Below, piece by piece: positions 4,871-5,566 of a stretch of DNA of 5,566 nt. The translations under genes were made by a program, and so were the position numbers. The notes under the pieces were generated by a model. That model was not told where the DNA came from, searched no databases, and saw only the letters and a list, made by a program, of their open reading frames with translations. The DNA comes from Promethearchaeota archaeon (GTDB lineage Archaea > Asgardarchaeota > Lokiarchaeia > Sigynarchaeales > SOKP01): contig JAGXNZ010000385.1 of NCBI GenBank assembly GCA_019894655.1, positions 1 to 5,566 on the forward strand. Direction: 5' to 3'. The first letter of the stretch is position 1. Every line of letters starts with the position of its first letter.

Positions 4871-5431
4871 TTAATATCGGTTATTTTGATTTCTATTATA
4901 CTTAATTTCTTCGTACTTCTCAATTGCTCGTTCCCGCCAAATTGTATTCCATTTTTTGAATCCGGATTTAACGTATTTTTCTCTTTTATAGAAATCGTAC
5001 GAGACCCAATTAAAAAGAACAAAGTATCTCTTTGCACCGCTTTGAATTGTTAATTTTTTTGACCTAATTCCTAAATCGTTCCGTAAGTGATTCACGTATT
5101 TCAGTTCAACTGCATCTTGAAGTTTTCCATCAATAATAGCGTCTTCGTATAATATGCCTTCTTCAATGAAATACGCTCGTACTTCATCAAAGATATTTCC
5201 TCGGCAAAGCAACACTTTTTCTTTATGTTTATCGAAATTTAACTCCTTGAGGCCTTCTTTTACTAAGTCAACAGTTCTCTTTAGTGGCATTTTATTTTCC
5301 CAGCTTTCTCCTTTAAACAGGTCTACGGGGAGAGTTTTAAAAATAGTTTTTTCGGGTTTTTTCCGATAAAACCCTATAAATGCATCTCCAACTAAATCTC
5401 CGGTCCCGCTATCGTCTATTTCAATCGTCAT
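4871..5431 (-). CDS. Conserved-looking protein, probable RNase H-like fold
   Basis: A 186-residue soluble protein, first gene of a two-gene operon with the deacetylase. I do not know a named family for it. The N-terminus, MTIEIDDSGTGDLVGDAFIG, resembles the first strand of RNase HII (IDEAGRG...G), with acidic residues D6 and D7 where the catalytic Asp would be. The predicted order is strand (2-6), strand (16-23), strand (29-36), helix (50-65), strand (72-77), helix (81-91), strand (95-100), then a helix bearing D101, D106 and E109 in DGKLQDAVE. This matches the RNase H topology of three strands, helix, strand, helix, strand, helix. The conserved-looking motif SGAKRYFVLFNW follows (131-142). 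The rest is basic and aromatic (KYVKSGFKKW). RNase HII motifs are not complete, so nuclease activity is inference. The ATG at 5429-5431 follows a TATA box by about 24 bp. Confidence 0.85.
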   Translation of the reverse strand: MTIEIDDSGTGDLVGDAFIGFYRKKPEKTIFKTLPVDLFKGESWENKMPLKRTVDLVKEGLKELNFDKHKEKVLLCRGNIFDEVRAYFIEEGILYEDAIIDGKLQDAVELKYVNHLRNDLGIRSKKLTIQSGAKRYFVLFNWVSYDFYKREKYVKSGFKKWNTIWRERAIEKYEEIKYNRNQNNRY

Positions 5432-5450
5432 TGTTCTCTATTCAAAACTT

Positions 5451-5458
5451 TTTATAAA
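5451..5458 (-). promoter_or_regulatory. TATA box of the RNase H-like/deacetylase operon
   Basis: TTTATAAA lies inside a longer A/T run and is centred about 24 bp upstream of the ATG at 5431. That distance puts the transcription start at or beside the start codon, so a leaderless mRNA is likely, in line with the absence of any Shine-Dalgarno site. Confidence 0.5.
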
Positions 5459-5460
5459 AA

Positions 5461-5479
5461 ATAGTGATTATATAGTGAT
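5461..5479. repeat. Tandem ATAGTGAT direct repeat upstream of a TATA box
   Basis: ATAGTGAT occurs at 5461-5468 and again at 5472-5479, an 11-bp period close to one turn of the helix. The pair sits just upstream of the operon's TATA box, where archaeal activators and the TFB recognition element act. It may be a regulator site. Confidence 0.4.
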
Positions 5480-5558
5480 ATTAAGAATAATTTAAAATTC
5501 CTTTGAACATTAAGAGATTCCTAGTTAATAATATTAAATAGTTCTCAAATAGGGAAAA

Positions 5559-5566
5559 ATGGAAGT
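5559..5566 (+). CDS. Possible start of a plus-strand gene, cut by the window end
   Basis: The last eight bases read ATG GAA GT (Met-Glu-Val). TAATATTAAAT at 5528-5538 is centred about 25 bp upstream, the spacing of a leaderless archaeal start, and AGGGA precedes the ATG by 3 bp. This would make the promoter region divergent with the RNase H-like operon. Too little sequence remains to identify a product or be sure it is a gene. Confidence 0.25.

Noticed and set aside
4835..5053. 72-residue plus-strand ORF with a hydrophobic start
   Set aside because: It spans the antisense of the junction between the RNase H-like and deacetylase genes, both clearly coding on the minus strand.
5154..5369. 71-residue plus-strand ORF
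   Set aside because: It lies wholly antisense to the RNase H-like gene and has no domain pattern.

Overview
The window looks like chromosomal DNA from an AT-rich archaeon, most likely an Asgard archaeon of the Lokiarchaeia type. Four things support this: a tRNA gene with a small bulge-helix-bulge intron, TATA-box style promoters close to start codons, a stand-alone eS30 ribosomal protein gene (known from TACK and Asgard archaea and eukaryotes), and a protein whose N-terminus resembles the MIT domain of ESCRT systems. The lineage is inferred from gene content, not proven.

Layout. Positions 29-132 (minus) encode tRNA-Trp(CCA), with a 30-nt intron in the D-arm instead of the anticodon loop. Next come two minus-strand zinc-ribbon genes: a two-helix membrane protein with three zinc ribbons (282-776) and, upstream of it, a 57-residue single zinc-ribbon protein (835-1008). 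A 200-bp region with an 18-bp dyad separates the latter from the divergent eS30 gene (1209-1415, plus). eS30 converges on a large minus-strand gene for a TPR-repeat protein with an unrecognised N-terminal half (1434-3323). A 142-bp divergent region leads to a plus-strand gene for an MIT-like domain, a long disordered linker and a C-terminal zinc ribbon (3466-4161). That gene converges on a two-gene minus-strand operon: a small protein with a probable RNase H-like fold (4871-5431), followed 9 bp later by a PIG-L/LmbE-family zinc deacetylase (4178-4861, GTG start). A plus-strand gene may begin in the last 8 bases.

How the genes relate. eS30 and the tRNA are translation housekeeping genes. Three of the seven complete proteins carry zinc ribbons, four of whose five copies have the same CX2CX10CX2C spacing. 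The MIT-like protein and the TPR protein share a divergent promoter region and are both built as helical-repeat or adaptor proteins. The most interesting lead is the possible ESCRT-associated MIT plus zinc-ribbon protein with a proline-rich MIM2-like stretch. No mobile element, CRISPR array or phage gene is visible, and no gap exceeds 200 bp.
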